From: Nitrosovibrio sp. Nv6
Lineage (GTDB): Bacteria > Pseudomonadota > Gammaproteobacteria > Burkholderiales > Nitrosomonadaceae
Length of the DNA: 64,000 nucleotides
Assembly: GCF_900110495.1 (NCBI RefSeq)
Contig: NZ_FODX01000004.1
Span: 1-64,000 of the forward strand
Direction of reading: 5' to 3'
The translations under genes were made by a program, and so were the position numbers. The notes below the pieces were generated by a model, which saw only the letters and a program-made list of their open reading frames with translations, was not told the DNA's origin and did not search any database. This document shows, one piece after another, positions 52,368 to 62,248 of the stretch (positions are counted from its first letter, which is position 1; every line of letters begins with the position of its first letter).

Positions 52368-53102
52368 ATGAATAATTTAAACCTGTTCGAATCGTTGCTG
52401 AATTGCGAAACGGTAGAAGAACTGCATACCAGTACCACTGCTATTGCCCGCCAGATGGGGTTCGAGCATTTTCTGTACGGGGTGCAGGTAAATACTTCGC
52501 TCACCCGTCCTTATCGCTTCATTCTGAGCTGTTATCCGGAAGTATGGCACAAGCATTATGATGAAGCAGGCTATGCCAATATTGATCCGACCGTTTCCCA
52601 CTGTGCGAGAACGTCAATACCCATTATCTGGAGGAATGAGATTTTCAAGGGACGGAAGGAGGCGCGGGTAAGAAGCGAAGCTAGGGACTGCGGATTGGTG
52701 AGTGGCGCCAGTTTCTCGGTTCACGGCGGGCATGGCGAGACTGCAATGTTAAGCCTTGCTACCTCGCGGGAATCTCGCGAAGCACAGGACGATATTGTCG
52801 AGATGATGGGCAAGGCCCAGCTATTAACCTGCTATCTCCAGGAGGCGGTGCAGCGAATTGTTCTCAGCAAAGGGCCGGTTCCCCTGAAAAAAATCAACCT
52901 CACCGAACGGGAAAAAGAATGCCTGTTATGGGCAGCGGAGGGCAAAACCGGCTGGGAAATAGCCAACATTGTCAGCATCTCGGAACGCACCGTGACCTTT
53001 CATCTTCAGAATGCGGCCCAAAAAATGGGCGTGGTCAACCGCCAGCAGGCGATCTCCCGCGCCCTTTCCATGGGGCTTATTGAGCCGCAAAACATTATAT
53101 AA
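52368..53102 (+). CDS. LuxR-family AHL-responsive regulator
   Basis: A 244-residue transcription factor. The N-terminal autoinducer-binding domain has the AHL-contact residues of TraR-type receptors in register: Trp60, Tyr64, Asp73, Pro74 and Trp88 (VWHKHYDEAGYANIDP and IPIIWRNEIF). The C-terminal HTH (about 176-240) reads LTEREKECLLWAAEGKTGWE, then ISERTVTFHLQNAAQKMGV. Both domains look intact. It is not beside a synthase, but the luxI gene 42 kb away carries a matching lux box, so it is a strong candidate partner. It stands as a single gene. Confidence 0.94.
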   Translation: MNNLNLFESLLNCETVEELHTSTTAIARQMGFEHFLYGVQVNTSLTRPYRFILSCYPEVWHKHYDEAGYANIDPTVSHCARTSIPIIWRNEIFKGRKEARVRSEARDCGLVSGASFSVHGGHGETAMLSLATSRESREAQDDIVEMMGKAQLLTCYLQEAVQRIVLSKGPVPLKKINLTEREKECLLWAAEGKTGWEIANIVSISERTVTFHLQNAAQKMGVVNRQQAISRALSMGLIEPQNII

Positions 53103-53148
53103 CCGCCATAATTAGCTGAGGCCTTGGAATAACTCTACGGCTCGGTAC

Positions 53149-54045
53149 TCAGGAATTCTGCGGATAACTCTCGGTGGATTCCGCGTTTCCCGTAAAGCCG
53201 GGAGCCTGTTCAGAAGTTCCCGGGCAGTGCGCCGGAATTAGAGAAAATCGGCTTTCTCGCTTCGATTCTTCAGGTCCAAAGGCTGCCAGTTCCACCATTA
53301 CCGGGGCATGATCGGAAGGCCGCTCCAGTCGTCGTGTTTCTTTGTCTATGACGCAGGCGGTACAGGTTTTCGCAAGATCGTTACTGAGCAGAATATGGTC
53401 TATCCGCAAACCCATATTGCGGCGGAACGCCATCATGCGATAATCCCACCAGGTATACGATTTCTCCGGTTGTTCGAACAGGCGGAAGCTGTCCGTAAGA
53501 CCCAGGTTGAGTACGTCGCGAAACGCCTCGCGCTCCGGCAAACTGAACAGAACCTGCCCTTCCCATAATTTCGCATCGTGTACATCGCACTCCTCGGGAG
53601 CGATGTTGAAGTCTCCCAGCAGCACCAGTTTCCGATGTTCACTCAGCATGTCACGCACCCAATCCTTGAGCGCAGCCAGCCACTTCAGCTTGTATTGGTA
53701 TTTTTCTGATGTGACGTGCTCGCCATTGGGAACGTAGATGCAAATCACTCTCACATCATTGTAAATCGCCCCTAGAACACGCTTTTGAGGATCTTCCAGG
53801 CCAGGTATGGCGGTGATGATTTCATTCCCGGACTGTCTGCTGAGCAAGGCGACGCCATTATAGGTTTTTTGGCCGCTATAGAGCGTTTGGTAACCAGCCT
53901 CTGCAATTTCTGCTATCGGAAAGTTCTCATCCTGCAACTTCGTTTCCTGCAGGCACAAAACATCGGGTTGATTCAATGCCAGCCAATCCAGCACATGTGG
54001 CAAACGGACTTTGAGAGAGTTTACATTCCACGTAGCAATTTTCAT
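53149..54045 (-). CDS. xthA: Exodeoxyribonuclease III
   Basis: A 298-residue Mg-dependent AP endonuclease and 3'-5' exonuclease for base-excision repair. Family motifs: KIATWNVNSLKVRLPHVLDW, LCLQETKLQD (metal Glu), LLGDFNIAPEECDVHD, TWWDYRMMAF, GLRIDHILLS and RPSDHAPVMVEL (catalytic His). The C terminus extends about 40 residues past the usual end (ESKRESRFSLIPAHCPGTSE and onward) with no recognisable domain. Confidence 0.95.
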   Translation of the reverse strand: MKIATWNVNSLKVRLPHVLDWLALNQPDVLCLQETKLQDENFPIAEIAEAGYQTLYSGQKTYNGVALLSRQSGNEIITAIPGLEDPQKRVLGAIYNDVRVICIYVPNGEHVTSEKYQYKLKWLAALKDWVRDMLSEHRKLVLLGDFNIAPEECDVHDAKLWEGQVLFSLPEREAFRDVLNLGLTDSFRLFEQPEKSYTWWDYRMMAFRRNMGLRIDHILLSNDLAKTCTACVIDKETRRLERPSDHAPVMVELAAFGPEESKRESRFSLIPAHCPGTSEQAPGFTGNAESTESYPQNS

Positions 54046-54148
54046 GAGCTATTTTACCAAATTTACCTGCTCATGCGTGCCGGAACAGGTCCATAGCTCA
54101 AATACTGGATAATTCCTTAATTGCGTTGTGCTATTATGGAACAGCGCC

Positions 54149-54172
54149 CGTTGTCACCGAAGAAAGACAACG
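54149..54172 (+). promoter_or_regulatory. Hairpin in folE upstream region
   Basis: CGTTGTC/GACAACG, a 7-bp perfect stem with a 10-nt loop (ACCGAAGAAA), 33 nt before a strong ribosome site (CCGGAGG). No T run follows, so it is not an intrinsic terminator. It may be part of a structured leader. Confidence 0.4.
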
Positions 54173-54204
54173 TAGCGTCAGTCACCGAGACCGGAGGATC
54201 ATCT

Positions 54205-54330
54205 ATGTCTCGCCCGCTATCACTAGTCCAGACATTTCGCGTTGCTCTTTTGGCAACATGCACGCGTGCCGCTTTAACTGGAATTGGTGCCGATGTGCAT
54301 CAGGACCCTGTCGATATTTGGCGTTTATAA
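54205..54330 (+). CDS. Small leader reading frame upstream of folE
   Basis: A possible 41-residue peptide (MSRPLSLVQTFRVALLATCT, then RAALTGIGADVHQDPV, ending WRL) preceded by a near-perfect GGAGG site 7 nt before its ATG, a better signal than that of folE itself. It ends 41 nt before the folE start. It has no known domain and is only mildly hydrophobic. It could be a leader peptide or a chance frame within an RNA structure. Confidence 0.4.
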   Translation: MSRPLSLVQTFRVALLATCTRAALTGIGADVHQDPVDIWRL

Positions 54331-54371
54331 CATACCATCCATACTTTACCTAAAACAAAGGCATAGTAATC

Positions 54372-54944
54372 ATGAGCTCAAACGACTCGGAATTTGGCAT
54401 AGCCGACTGGCAGCGGCTACTGCGGTCAATTGGTGAAGATCCAACACGGCAGGGCCTGCGCGAAACGCCGGGGCGGGTCGCGCGCGCCTGGGCTCACTGG
54501 ACGCGCGGATACCACCAGGACCCGGCAACAATTTTAAAGACATTTGCGGATGGCGGCGAAAGCTACGATGAACTGATTGTTGTCAGGCAGATTCCGGTTT
54601 ACTCTCATTGCGAACACCATCTCGCGCCCTTTTTCGGCCATGCGACCATTGGGTATCTCCCGAGCGGACACATCGTGGGGTTGTCCAAATTGACGCGACT
54701 GGTCAACTGCTTTGCCGCGCGTTTACAGGTTCAGGAACGCCTGACTCAGCAAATTGCACAGTCTCTGATTGAGCATCTGCAGCCCAAGGCCGTCGGCGTG
54801 ATTATCCGTTGCCGCCATATGTGCATGGAATCACGCGGCATTGCTGTCGCTGGCGAAGAAACGGTTACGTCCGCCATGCTTGGAGATCTGAAGGAAAATG
54901 CCGCTCAGCGCGCCGAATTCCTGGCACTGGCAGAGGCGCCCTAG
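54372..54944 (+). CDS. folE: GTP cyclohydrolase I
   Basis: A 190-residue enzyme converting GTP to 7,8-dihydroneopterin triphosphate, the first step of folate synthesis. The zinc ligands are present in YSHCEHHLAPFFG and in CRHMCMESRGI, with GLSKLTRLVNCFAARLQVQE between them. Start MSSNDSEFG at 54372. Length and motifs are typical. An unusual leader lies upstream. Confidence 0.95.
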   Translation: MSSNDSEFGIADWQRLLRSIGEDPTRQGLRETPGRVARAWAHWTRGYHQDPATILKTFADGGESYDELIVVRQIPVYSHCEHHLAPFFGHATIGYLPSGHIVGLSKLTRLVNCFAARLQVQERLTQQIAQSLIEHLQPKAVGVIIRCRHMCMESRGIAVAGEETVTSAMLGDLKENAAQRAEFLALAEAP

Positions 54945-55265
54945 CGCGGATGTTTTACCGGTCTGCAGCATGATGCAAGCTGAATTTCGGCATAATTCAA
55001 CTAATGTCATTGCTCCTGCCGCTTACCCGCTTGTAGTTGATCGAGCTGGGCCCAACGAATATACGGGCTCCTAGCCGATGAGGCTCCCCTGATCACCGGA
55101 GAAAATTTCTCTGCACCCCCGGTACTGTTTGATACCTGGCTTTCAATAAGAGCATTCAACCCGACCCCTTATTTGCGGGCCCCTGGCCTGTCACATTCCA
55201 TTCATCCCCAATTGTTATTATCCCGCACGAAATAAATCATCGTGCCTATCACGGAGCCCAAGCAT
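54945..55265. other. Intergenic region, no gene seen
   Basis: About 320 bp between folE and the ferritin-like gene. Nothing beyond a GGAG-type ribosome site before 55266 was recognised; the sequence 55040-55200 has no coherent frame, terminator or repeat. Confidence 0.4.
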
Positions 55266-56159
55266 ATGACGTCAACTAAATACCGGTCCATTTTTTCACC
55301 CGCTACAAAGCAGGAAAGAAAGGAAAATTTCGAAAGCTATTGGGAGTTTACTCAGCAACATGGTGGGCAACTTATCGAAGATGACAAAGATCTCGCAAAG
55401 AAACGCGCCCGGCTGAAATATTTTCGCGATCATCCGGTCAGGCTGCGGCGGCCGATTGCTGATCCCGAATCCTTTTACCGTAATTACGTTGAGATGCGGG
55501 ATGATCCAAAGTCACTGGATCGCTTGACGTTGATGCTGACCTGCATTTACAAATTCGCGAGACATGAATGGGTAGGAATAAAAGGTGCATGGGACGCCGT
55601 TCCCGATATGGCAAACTCACACACAATAGAGGATAAGATCAGCCGCATGCATTTGGCCGAAGAATTCTGTCATGTACGACTCTTTAATGAAATGTTATTG
55701 ACATGCGGTCTGGACAAGGTGGAGTGGGTTCCCCTGGGACCGATCAAGGAAAAAATTTACGAACAATTCCCGAAGTTTCCGGGGTTTTTAATGGATTCGC
55801 CCGCTTTTATCACTGAGCTGATGGGAGTGACTTTTTATTGCCACCTGTACCGTCTTTTCGATGAAATACTGACCGAAGAACCCGAAGTTCGCGACCGCCT
55901 GAAAGAACTGCTGGACGAAATCACGATTGATGAAGTCGCGCATGTCGGACAACGGAGGAATTTTATCGGCCCCATCGGGATGGGAGTTTCCAAAGCGCTG
56001 GTCAGGCCCTTTTATACCCTGTTTTTTAACGATATTCCTGAAATAAAACAGTTACTGGATGTCGATCAGATGATCAAGGACGGTGTTGCCTTTGATTTTA
56101 ATGAGTTGCCTGCTCGCATGATAGAACGCAGTTGGATACCCTCGTACTGCAAAGCCTGA
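55266..56159 (+). CDS. Ferritin-like (possible diiron) protein of unknown function
   Basis: A 297-residue cytoplasmic, highly charged helical protein. Two ExxH pairs typical of diiron four-helix bundles are visible: EEFCHVRLFNEML (about residues 135-147) and TIDEVAHVGQRRNF (about 228-241), with further Glu-containing helices (HEWVGIKGAWD, FITELMGVTFYCHLYRLFDE). This suggests an O2-activating diiron enzyme or a ferritin-like protein larger than ferritins, but I cannot name the family or substrate. I used ATG 55266 (GGAG upstream) over GTG 55242. It is a single gene between folE and recN. Confidence 0.65.
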   Translation: MTSTKYRSIFSPATKQERKENFESYWEFTQQHGGQLIEDDKDLAKKRARLKYFRDHPVRLRRPIADPESFYRNYVEMRDDPKSLDRLTLMLTCIYKFARHEWVGIKGAWDAVPDMANSHTIEDKISRMHLAEEFCHVRLFNEMLLTCGLDKVEWVPLGPIKEKIYEQFPKFPGFLMDSPAFITELMGVTFYCHLYRLFDEILTEEPEVRDRLKELLDEITIDEVAHVGQRRNFIGPIGMGVSKALVRPFYTLFFNDIPEIKQLLDVDQMIKDGVAFDFNELPARMIERSWIPSYCKA

Positions 56160-56231
56160 ACCAAGCATGAACCAAGCCTGAATCAGACTGGTTCATAATG
56201 TGCCACCTGGTCAGCCCCTGGATTACCGGGA

Positions 56232-57923
56232 TCAGGCCGCGCCGTTTTCCCTGGCGGACAGCAACAATTCGGCCGCGTGTTTGCGAGTAGTGTCTGTGAT
56301 TCTTGCGCCGCCCAGCATACGCGCGATTTCTTCGACTCGCTCCTGCTTTTCAAGCACAACGATCCGGCTCGATACCTTTCCAGTGGCCGGATCAATTGAT
56401 TTGGTGACCTGCCATTGATGATCTCCCGCCGAAGCCACTTGCGCCAGATGGGTGATGCACATCACCTGGCGCTCGGCACCCAGTTTTTTCAACAAGCTGC
56501 CGACCATTTCCGCGACCCCCCCGCCGATACCCGCGTCTACTTCGTCGAATATGAGTGTGGGCGTCGCGCCCAGCTTACTCGTAATGATATGTATCGCCAG
56601 GCCGATACGCGACAATTCGCCACCCGATGCGACCTTTGCCAAGGGCCGCAGCGGCAGCCCTTGATGCGCGGATACCTGGAACTCGATTTGCTCCATACCG
56701 TGGGCATTGCCCTGCTCAAGCGGGATCAGGCCCACCGCGAATTCTCCGCCCGCCATCGCCAGGGTTTGCATGGCGCCGGTGACCTGCCGCGCAAGCGTTA
56801 TCGCCGCCTTCTTCCTCTCTGCACTTAACTTCTTTGCCAGCTTGAGATATTCATCTCTTGCTGCTGCCTCTTCCCTCGCCAGCAATTCGCCATCTTCCTT
56901 ATGGCCAAATTCTTCCAGTTGCTCTGTTAGCGTTCTCAACAACTCCGGCAATTGATCAGGGATAACCCGATATTTTCTGGCTGCGGCATGAATCGCAGCC
57001 AACCGCTCTTCCATTTCCTGCAACCGCTGGGGATCCAGATCGAGGCGCTGTTGATAACGCCCCAGCTCATATACGGCTTCCTGCAGCTGGATCTGCGCGG
57101 GCTCCAGTAAATCAAGCACCACTTTCAGGCTGTTGTCGCAATCGAGCAGGTGATGCAGGCGCGAAATCACCCCGTTGAGCTGCGGAAGCGCGGCGGATTC
57201 ACCTTCTGACAGCGCTTCAAACCCCATCTGCGCCGCCTCTATCAGGCTTGCGGCGTTGGATAGGCGGCCATGCTCGGCTTGCAGCATCTGCCACTCCTCG
57301 GGTGAAAAATTCAACGCGGAGATCTCGTTTACCTGCCACTCCAGTTGCTCGCGTTCCTCAAGAAACGAAGCCGCCTTCTGCTCCCAGGCCACGCGCCGCT
57401 GACGCACTTCCTGCCAGACGCGATACGCTTCTGTCACCCGTTGCGCTAACTGCCGACTACCTGAATAGGCATCGAGCAGTTCACGTTGGGCTTCGCTGCG
57501 CAACAGCAACTGATGTGCATGCTGGCCCTGTATATCCACCAGGTTTTCCCCGGCTGCGCGCAATTGCTGCAAGGTGGCGGAGCGTCCATTGATGAAACTG
57601 CGTGAACGGCCGCTGGCATCCACTAAACGGCGCAGCAGACATACGCCGTCGTCATCACCTTGATTTTCGAACCCATTTTCCCGCAACCAGTCGGCCAAGT
57701 CCGGCAGCACCCTGATATCAAACTCGGCGCTGATTTCAGCGCGCTCGCAGCCATTGCGTACCACAGTCGCGTCGCCGCGTTCGCCCAGCACAAGCGAAAG
57801 CGCATCAATCAGGATGGATTTTCCAGCACCGGTTTCCCCGGTAAGCACGGTGAAACCGGGAACGAATTCCAGTTCCACGCAGTCAACGATCACGAAATCC
57901 CGAATGCTCAGAAATGTCAACAT
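56232..57923 (-). CDS. recN: DNA repair protein RecN
   Basis: A 563-residue SMC-like ATPase of double-strand-break repair: Walker A GFTVLTGETGAGKSILIDAL near the N terminus, a long coiled-coil middle, and C-terminal signature KVASGGELSRIGLAIHIITS with Walker B TLIFDEVDAGIGG. The longer frame to 57968 runs into nadK, and ATG 57923 (MLTFLSIRDFVIVD) is the family start. It lies 10 bp after the nadK stop in the same direction, the usual order. Confidence 0.96.
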   Translation of the reverse strand: MLTFLSIRDFVIVDCVELEFVPGFTVLTGETGAGKSILIDALSLVLGERGDATVVRNGCERAEISAEFDIRVLPDLADWLRENGFENQGDDDGVCLLRRLVDASGRSRSFINGRSATLQQLRAAGENLVDIQGQHAHQLLLRSEAQRELLDAYSGSRQLAQRVTEAYRVWQEVRQRRVAWEQKAASFLEEREQLEWQVNEISALNFSPEEWQMLQAEHGRLSNAASLIEAAQMGFEALSEGESAALPQLNGVISRLHHLLDCDNSLKVVLDLLEPAQIQLQEAVYELGRYQQRLDLDPQRLQEMEERLAAIHAAARKYRVIPDQLPELLRTLTEQLEEFGHKEDGELLAREEAAARDEYLKLAKKLSAERKKAAITLARQVTGAMQTLAMAGGEFAVGLIPLEQGNAHGMEQIEFQVSAHQGLPLRPLAKVASGGELSRIGLAIHIITSKLGATPTLIFDEVDAGIGGGVAEMVGSLLKKLGAERQVMCITHLAQVASAGDHQWQVTKSIDPATGKVSSRIVVLEKQERVEEIARMLGGARITDTTRKHAAELLLSARENGAA

Positions 57924-57933
57924 GTTCGAAGAC

Positions 57934-58818
57934 TCATGCAGGATTCCGCGGTAGGCCACTCCAGCCAAGCTTCTCGCGCAGCATGCGGTAATAGCTATGG
58001 TTGAAAGGATGCAATAACGTTACCATGTGCGGCGCTCGCCGCACGACAACTTTGTCATGTTCCCGCAAATCGTAATGGGCGTGGCTATCCGAATGAACAC
58101 GCGCGACCGCGGTGCGTTGCATCAGAATTTCCACTGCGGCATCGGGTCCGACCACGATGGGGCGATTACTCAGCGTGTGTGGGCTGACCGGCACCAGCGC
58201 GATCAAATCAAGACTGGGGTGAAGAATGGGACCACCCGCCGACAATGCGTATGCGGTAGAGCCGGTGGGGGTCGCGACGATCAGTCCGTCGGAGCGCAGC
58301 GAATAAACGTATTCGCCATTGATACGCACTTCGAATTCTATCATGTTGCCGCCGACACCTCGGTTTACGGCAACATCGTTTAGCGCCAGGGCGCTGAATG
58401 TGATGGCACTTTCGCGTGCCACTTCAACGCATAACAGCATGCGCCGCTCGGTAATATACCTGCCGTCCAATATGGAGCCTAGGGTTTCCAGCATGGTATC
58501 AATGGAAAGGTCGGTAAGAAACCCGAGTCGACCCTGATTGATACCGACCAGCGGCACATCGAAGGGTGCGAGTTTCCGCGCGATATTGAGCATGGTGCCA
58601 TCGCCGCCCAGGACTATGGTCAGGTCAGCCCGGGCGCCGATCTCGTCCATGGTGATGGCGGGGTATCCGGTCTCCGCCACAGTAGCTGCGGTAAGACTGT
58701 CCAGTAGCACTTCCAGATTACGGTCTTCCAGATACCGCCCCAGGCTTAACAAAGGGGTCACGATATCTGGATTTCTGTGCTTGCCGATGAGGGCTATTGT
58801 TTTGAAAGGAGAATTCAT
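57934..58818 (-). CDS. nadK: NAD kinase
   Basis: A 294-residue ATP-dependent kinase producing NADP. Conserved motifs: TIVLGGDGTMLNIAR (GGDG), GINQGRLGFLTDL, and LRSDGLIVATPTGSTAYALSAGGP. I chose ATG 58818 (MNSPFKTIALIGKH) over the longer frame to 58881. First gene of nadK-recN, divergent from hrcA. Confidence 0.96.
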   Translation of the reverse strand: MNSPFKTIALIGKHRNPDIVTPLLSLGRYLEDRNLEVLLDSLTAATVAETGYPAITMDEIGARADLTIVLGGDGTMLNIARKLAPFDVPLVGINQGRLGFLTDLSIDTMLETLGSILDGRYITERRMLLCVEVARESAITFSALALNDVAVNRGVGGNMIEFEVRINGEYVYSLRSDGLIVATPTGSTAYALSAGGPILHPSLDLIALVPVSPHTLSNRPIVVGPDAAVEILMQRTAVARVHSDSHAHYDLREHDKVVVRRAPHMVTLLHPFNHSYYRMLREKLGWSGLPRNPA

Positions 58819-59132
58819 TGCTGGGTTGAATAGAAAAATATGTTCCGAATACTGATGAAACCGGCCTGCCCTCGCTTCCATGATTAAACCATATCAGTAG
58901 AAAGGTGACAAAGAATTCGGCCAGGTAACGATAGACTGCGTACGGAATGCTTATATCGAGTTTGAGCGGAATCTTTTTCAAAAATAAAGGCCAAAGAGAG
59001 GTTTCCATCAATCTTGGATGAATGAATTCTAGCGGAGGCAGCCGACTCCTCTCGAGATAGCCCGAGCCGGACGTGTTGCAAAGCCGAAACTCAGTTCAGC
59101 CGTAACGACGTATCCTGGTGTAAAATAGTAAA
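58819..59132. other. Divergent intergenic region nadK/hrcA
   Basis: About 314 bp. A TAAAAT -10-like box lies at 59121-59126, only 7 nt before the hrcA start, and no convincing -35 was found. No CIRCE element (TTAGCACTC inverted repeat) is present, so hrcA does not appear to repress itself through a canonical site here. Confidence 0.5.
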
Positions 59133-60152
59133 ATGCTCAATCAGCGCGCTAAAATTCTGCTCAAGACCCTGGTCGAACGGTATATCACCGAAGGTCAGCC
59201 GGTTGGCTCGCGCTCGCTCTCCAAATTCTCCGGCCTGGATCTGAGTCCAGCCACCATTCGAAACGTGATGGCTGACCTCGAGGAGATGGGCTTTGTTGCC
59301 AGCCCTCATACTTCCGCCGGACGCATACCGACTCATCAAGGCTACCGGTTTTTTGTTGATACGCTGCTGGTGGTGAAGCCTCTGGATGTCATTGAGATCC
59401 ACCAGCTTGAAGACCAGCTGCACCCGGATAATCCTTCTCGATTGATTAGCTCCGCTTCGCAATTACTGGCGGAACTGACACGCTTTGCGGGTGTAGTAGT
59501 AGCTCCCAAACGCAGCAGCGCCATATTCCGCTATATCGAATTCATGACGCTGTCGGAGAAGCGCGTCCTGCTCATCATCGTCACCCCGGAGGGAGATGTT
59601 CAGAACCGTGTGCTTTTTACCGACCGGACTTACAGCCAGACAGAGCTGACAGAAGCGGCCAACTTCATCAACAAGAATTATGCGGGTTGCGCCATTGATG
59701 AGATCCGCTCCCGTCTTCAGGGCGAATTGAAACAATTACGCCACGACATGACTCACCTCATGACAGCAGCCATTGAGGCGGGAGGCGCTGCGATCAGGGA
59801 AAACAGTGAAGCCATGGTCGTGGCCGGCGAGCGCAAACTGCTGGATGTACATGATTTGTCGAGCAATATGGCCAGCCTGAAGAAATTGTTTGATCTGTTC
59901 GAACGCAAAACCGCGTTGCTGCAGCTGCTGGAATTCAGCGGCAAGGCCGAAGGCGTACAGATATTCATCGGCGGCGAGTCCGATATGGTGACGCTGGATG
60001 AGTTCAGCGTTGTTACAGCGCCTTATGAGGTCGACGGAAAAGTGGTCGGTACCGTCGCCGTTATCGGCCCTACACGCATGGCTTACGAACGCATCATTCC
60101 GATTGTGGACGTGACAGCCAGGTTGCTCTCCAGTGCGTTGTCGCATCATTAG
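59133..60152 (+). CDS. hrcA: Heat-inducible transcription repressor HrcA
   Basis: A 339-residue repressor of heat-shock genes. It has an N-terminal winged helix ([20 protein letters not shown], then [20 protein letters not shown]) and the C-terminal dimerisation/inserted domain ending [20 protein letters not shown]. It normally binds CIRCE operators ahead of groESL or dnaK, none of which are in the window. It starts at 59133 in the common order nadK-hrcA-hemH. Confidence 0.96.
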   Translation: MLNQRAKILLKTLVERYITEGQPVGSRSLSKFSGLDLSPATIRNVMADLEEMGFVASPHTSAGRIPTHQGYRFFVDTLLVVKPLDVIEIHQLEDQLHPDNPSRLISSASQLLAELTRFAGVVVAPKRSSAIFRYIEFMTLSEKRVLLIIVTPEGDVQNRVLFTDRTYSQTELTEAANFINKNYAGCAIDEIRSRLQGELKQLRHDMTHLMTAAIEAGGAAIRENSEAMVVAGERKLLDVHDLSSNMASLKKLFDLFERKTALLQLLEFSGKAEGVQIFIGGESDMVTLDEFSVVTAPYEVDGKVVGTVAVIGPTRMAYERIIPIVDVTARLLSSALSHH

Positions 60153-60364
60153 CTATCCCCTTCTGTAACAGGGAAATAGGGTAAAGGCTAGCAGGACTTG
60201 GCAGCCTTGCTCCTGAGCCTCTATCCGAATCAAGCCTCTATCTGATTCGAATCACTATCAGGGATTGGGAATACGGCCAGGAGAGGTGAAAATACACATG
60301 TGGCACGGCGGCACAGAAGACGAAGCCAGTGTACTTGTCGTTTTCCAGAGGGAACTGAAATAAC

Positions 60365-61456
60365 TTGATCTCCTCCGAACCGGCTTACCGACACGGTACG
60401 CAAAGCCAGACAGGCATTTTGCTGGTTAACCTGGGCACGCCTGATGCGCCAACGGCCCAGGCGCTGCGGCCTTATCTGAAAGAATTTCTGAGCAATAGGC
60501 GAGTGATCGAGATTTCGCCGTGGGTGTGGTGGCCGATTCTGAACGGCATCATTCTGAATACCCGGCCGAAAAAATCTGCGGAAAAGTACGCGCAGATCTG
60601 GACGCCGGAGGGTTCCCCGCTGAAAGTCCATACCGCGCGTCAGACCCAGCTACTGAGAGATGTCCTGGCAGAACGCGTTCAACCTGCGCCCCCGATGGTG
60701 GAATACGCCATGAGCATCGGCAATCCTTCCATCGCCGAGGTACTGTGGGAAATGAAAAACCGTGGTTGCGAGCGCATTCTGGTGCTGCCGCTCTACCCGC
60801 AGTACGCCGCCAGCAGCACTGCGGCGGCATTCGACGGGGTATTTGCGCAACTGGGCAAGATGCGCAACACTCCCGCCATACGCACCGTGAAGCACTATCA
60901 TGACCATCCCGGCTATATTGCCGCTCTGGCACAAAATGTACGCGATTACTGGGCTAAAAACGGTCGCCCCGACAGGCTGGTGATGAGTTTTCACGGCGTA
61001 CCGCGCGTTAACCTGGATAAAGGCGATCCTTATCATTGCGAATGTCAGAAAACCGGCCGGCTGCTGGCCGAGGCGCTGGAACTGAACGCAAGCGAGTACC
61101 AGATTTGTTTTCAATCCCGGTTCGGACGGGCTGAATGGCTTAATCCGTACACTGCGGTTACGCTGGAGCAGCTCGGCAAGGCAAATACCCGGAGGATCGA
61201 CGTCGTCTGTCCCGGTTTTGTTTCCGATTGCCTCGAAACCCTGGAAGAAATCGCCATGGAAGGCAAAGCTATTTTCATCCAGGCCGGGGGTCAGGAGTTT
61301 CATTACGTCCCCTGCCTCAATGAGCGCGACGACTGGATACAGGCCTTGGCCGATATCGCTCTCAGCAATTTACAAGGATGGCTGGGAGCGGAGCATTCGG
61401 ACGAGAACAAGGCCGGATCGCGGGAGCGGGCGCTAGGGCTGGGGGCCCGGGACTAG
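60365..61456 (+). CDS. hemH: Ferrochelatase
   Basis: A 363-residue enzyme inserting Fe(II) into protoporphyrin IX. Motifs: [72 protein letters not shown] (catalytic His), [15 protein letters not shown] and [15 protein letters not shown]. No ATG or GTG fits, and translation probably starts at TTG 60365, which matches the family N terminus. The tail after the core is a short low-complexity stretch ([13 protein letters not shown]). Confidence 0.94.
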   Translation: MISSEPAYRHGTQSQTGILLVNLGTPDAPTAQALRPYLKEFLSNRRVIEISPWVWWPILNGIILNTRPKKSAEKYAQIWTPEGSPLKVHTARQTQLLRDVLAERVQPAPPMVEYAMSIGNPSIAEVLWEMKNRGCERILVLPLYPQYAASSTAAAFDGVFAQLGKMRNTPAIRTVKHYHDHPGYIAALAQNVRDYWAKNGRPDRLVMSFHGVPRVNLDKGDPYHCECQKTGRLLAEALELNASEYQICFQSRFGRAEWLNPYTAVTLEQLGKANTRRIDVVCPGFVSDCLETLEEIAMEGKAIFIQAGGQEFHYVPCLNERDDWIQALADIALSNLQGWLGAEHSDENKAGSRERALGLGARD

Positions 61457-61519
61457 CCAGGACTAGCCAAGGACCAGGCAGGGTAAAAAACTACGTTCGA
61501 TCTGTTCGATTCGCTACGG

Positions 61520-62191
61520 CTATGGCCCTTTCATCGGCGCCTGCGATGCCCCGCGATTTCCAAGCCAATTCCGCACAAATTGAATAATGCCCGGAAGAAT
61601 GGAAATGATGATTATGCCGAAAATGAAATAGGTAAGATTGTTTTTCACCACCGGCACGTTGCCAAAGAAAAATCCGCCGAATACAAAAAAGCTGATCCAG
61701 AAAACGCTGCCAAACGCGCTGTAAGCCAGGAAATAAGGGTAGACCATGCGGCCAATACCGGCAACGAAGGGCGCAAAGGTGCGAATAATGGGGAGAAAGC
61801 GGGCAAAGATGATTGTTTTTCCGCCATGCCTCGCATAAAACTGGTTGGTTTTTTCAAGATGAGCGCGATTCAATAAAGGCGAGTCTGTCCGAGTGAACAT
61901 TCTGGGCCCGAAATATCGCCCGATCCAGTAATTGGTATTGTCGCCGCAAACTGCAGCAAACATGAGCAACACCGCCAGCAACTGAACATCCATTGCGCCG
62001 GTGGCGGCTATCGCACCCGCCACGAACAGCAATGAATCTCCCGGCAGGAACGGCATCACCACTAGCCCGGTCTCACAGAAAATGATCAAAAACAGAATGA
62101 GATAAACCCAGGTGCCGTAATTCTGAACCAGCCAGATGAGATGCTGATCAAGGTGCAGAATGATATCGATGAATGTGGTGAGAAGTTCCAA
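61520..62191 (-). CDS. DedA-family membrane protein
   Basis: A 223-residue inner-membrane protein with the DedA/VTT pattern: FCETGLVVMPFLPGDSLLF, GDNTNYWIGRYFGPRMF, FYARHGGKTIIFARFLPIIR, RTFAPFVAGIGRMVYPYFL, and four to five membrane segments. DedA proteins are implicated in undecaprenyl phosphate or phospholipid flipping and proton-motive-force maintenance. It is downstream of secF on the same strand with a 57-bp gap. Confidence 0.93.
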   Translation of the reverse strand: MELLTTFIDIILHLDQHLIWLVQNYGTWVYLILFLIIFCETGLVVMPFLPGDSLLFVAGAIAATGAMDVQLLAVLLMFAAVCGDNTNYWIGRYFGPRMFTRTDSPLLNRAHLEKTNQFYARHGGKTIIFARFLPIIRTFAPFVAGIGRMVYPYFLAYSAFGSVFWISFFVFGGFFFGNVPVVKNNLTYFIFGIIIISILPGIIQFVRNWLGNRGASQAPMKGP

Positions 62192-62248
62192 AACAAACCT
62201 TAAAGAGGGCGAGGGGGAAGCTGTTTAACCTAAATTCGGGTGGGAAAA

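Noticed and set aside
58819..59132. CIRCE operator ahead of hrcA
   Set aside because: No TTAGCACTC inverted repeat is present in the gap.
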